Positions 5,597-6,100 of a stretch of 6,100 nt of DNA are shown here, in pieces. The notes beneath the pieces were generated by a model. It was not told the origin of the DNA. It was given only the letters and a program-made list of their open reading frames with translations, and did no database searches. Each line of letters opens with the position of its first letter. The stretch's first letter is position 1. A program made the position numbers and the translations under genes. Source of the stretch: an uncultured Candidatus Saccharibacteria bacterium (GTDB lineage Bacteria; Patescibacteriota; Saccharimonadia; CAILAD01; GCA-016700035); contig CALKUN010000065.1 of the NCBI GenBank assembly GCA_937996675.1, positions 1 through 6,100 of the forward strand. Reading direction: 5' to 3'.

Positions 5597-5602
5597 CTCC
5601 TT
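5597..5602 (-). promoter_or_regulatory. Shine-Dalgarno of ppa
   Basis: AAGGAG on the minus strand is six bases from the ATG at 5588-5590. It directly follows an inverted repeat, so access to it might be influenced by leader structure. Confidence 0.8.
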
Positions 5603-5617
5603 ACTTCTTCAAGAAGT
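5603..5617 (-). promoter_or_regulatory. Inverted repeat in the tpiA-ppa gap
   Basis: ACTTCTT-G-AAGAAGT is a seven-base dyad with a one-base centre, directly in front of the ppa Shine-Dalgarno. As RNA it gives a six-pair, AU-rich stem with a three-base loop. This is too weak, and has no U-run, to act as a terminator. It may be an operator, a processing site or chance. Confidence 0.35.
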
Positions 5618-5644
5618 TTACAGATATGAGAGCGTATTTACAAC

Positions 5645-6100
5645 CTAATTGGCGGCGTCAACGATCTTGGCAAAGTCTTTATAGTTGGTGCTTGCTCCAC
5701 CCACGAGACATCCATTGCAGTCGGCGAGATCGAGATACATTTTAGCGTTTGCACCTTTTACGCTTCCGCCATAAAGAATGGGCATGGCTTCAGAGGTAGC
5801 CTTAGAATACTTGGTGGCAAACCAGCCACGAATGACTGCGAGTATCTCAGCTACGGCTTTTGGCTCGGCATTTTCACCCGTACCTATAGCCCAGACCGGT
5901 TCATACGCCACGATCAACTCGGCAAGCTGCTCTGGCTCCAGCGCACTCAACACCGCGTTGAGTTGCCGCTCAATGACGACCTCCGTGATATTGCCTTCAC
6001 GCTCTGCCAAAGTTTCACCCACGCATAAGACCGGCTTGAGACCTGCAGCTAACGCCTGCCGGATCTTGGTCACCACGACCGCATCCGTCTCTCCAAACAG
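5645..6100 (-). CDS. tpiA: Triosephosphate isomerase, C-terminal part (5' end outside window)
   Basis: The last 151 residues of triosephosphate isomerase are present; the frame is open to the right edge. The visible part begins LFGETDAVVVTKIRQ, the segment just after the catalytic-His motif HSERR, which must lie outside. The family is about 250 residues long, so about 100 are missing. Key parts seen are GLKPVLCVGE, the catalytic glutamate in AYEPVWAIGTG (E67 of the fragment) with flexible loop 6, and the phosphate-binding LYGGSVKGANA and CLVGGAST segments. Loop 6 reads TGENA where TGKTA is common. The enzyme interconverts dihydroxyacetone phosphate and glyceraldehyde 3-phosphate in the cytoplasm, so it implies at least the lower part of glycolysis. 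A GTG at 6076 continues an open frame and is not the true start. ppa follows 54 bases downstream. Confidence 0.95.
   Translation of the reverse strand: MFGETDAVVVTKIRQALAAGLKPVLCVGETLAEREGNITEVVIERQLNAVLSALEPEQLAELIVAYEPVWAIGTGENAEPKAVAEILAVIRGWFATKYSKATSEAMPILYGGSVKGANAKMYLDLADCNGCLVGGASTNYKDFAKIVDAAN

Noticed and set aside
5635..5661. Possible ppa promoter, TTGACG and TAAATA on the minus strand
   Set aside because: The spacer is only 15 bases and the -35 part lies inside tpiA coding sequence. Co-transcription with tpiA is the simpler reading.

Overview
The window looks like a piece of a small, compact bacterial chromosome, most likely from the Candidate Phyla Radiation, with Saccharibacteria (TM7) as my best guess. 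The reasons are a PcrA-type helicase, a family I pyrophosphatase and triosephosphate isomerase next to fast-evolving small membrane proteins, very short intergenic regions, and several single-gene transcription units. TGA is used as a stop (gene at 684-1115), so this is not one of the UGA-recoding CPR lineages. The lineage is inferred from gene style, not from a marker gene.

Left part (1-1751). A divergent promoter region at about 521-683 drives two genes. Leftwards runs a gene that leaves the window (start codon at 520). Its product looks like a sigma-70 region 4-type helix-turn-helix followed by a helix-hairpin-helix resembling the C-terminal domain of RNA polymerase alpha. Rightwards runs a small three-helix membrane protein (684-1115) with its own terminator. 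Directly after it comes a near-consensus promoter, a four-helix membrane protein (1229-1705) and a hairpin terminator. I recognise neither membrane protein.

Middle (1752-5016). A full-length PcrA/UvrD-type DNA helicase (minus strand, 729 aa) lies head-to-head with a single-pass, membrane-anchored surface protein (plus strand, 329 aa). Both have a -10-like box placed so that transcription would begin at or next to the start codon, and neither has a clear Shine-Dalgarno sequence. Both may be made from leaderless mRNAs.

Right part (5017-6100). A perfect 22-bp hairpin with U-runs in both directions separates the surface protein from a minus-strand pair: inorganic pyrophosphatase (ppa), preceded by triosephosphate isomerase (tpiA, 5' part outside the window). 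The two probably share a transcript. The pyrophosphatase keeps its metal- and phosphate-binding residues but has an unusual active-site loop.

There are no RNA genes, insertion sequences, CRISPR arrays or origins that I can see. The best candidate for something little described is the sigma-4/alpha-CTD hybrid regulator and its repeat-bearing divergent promoter region.
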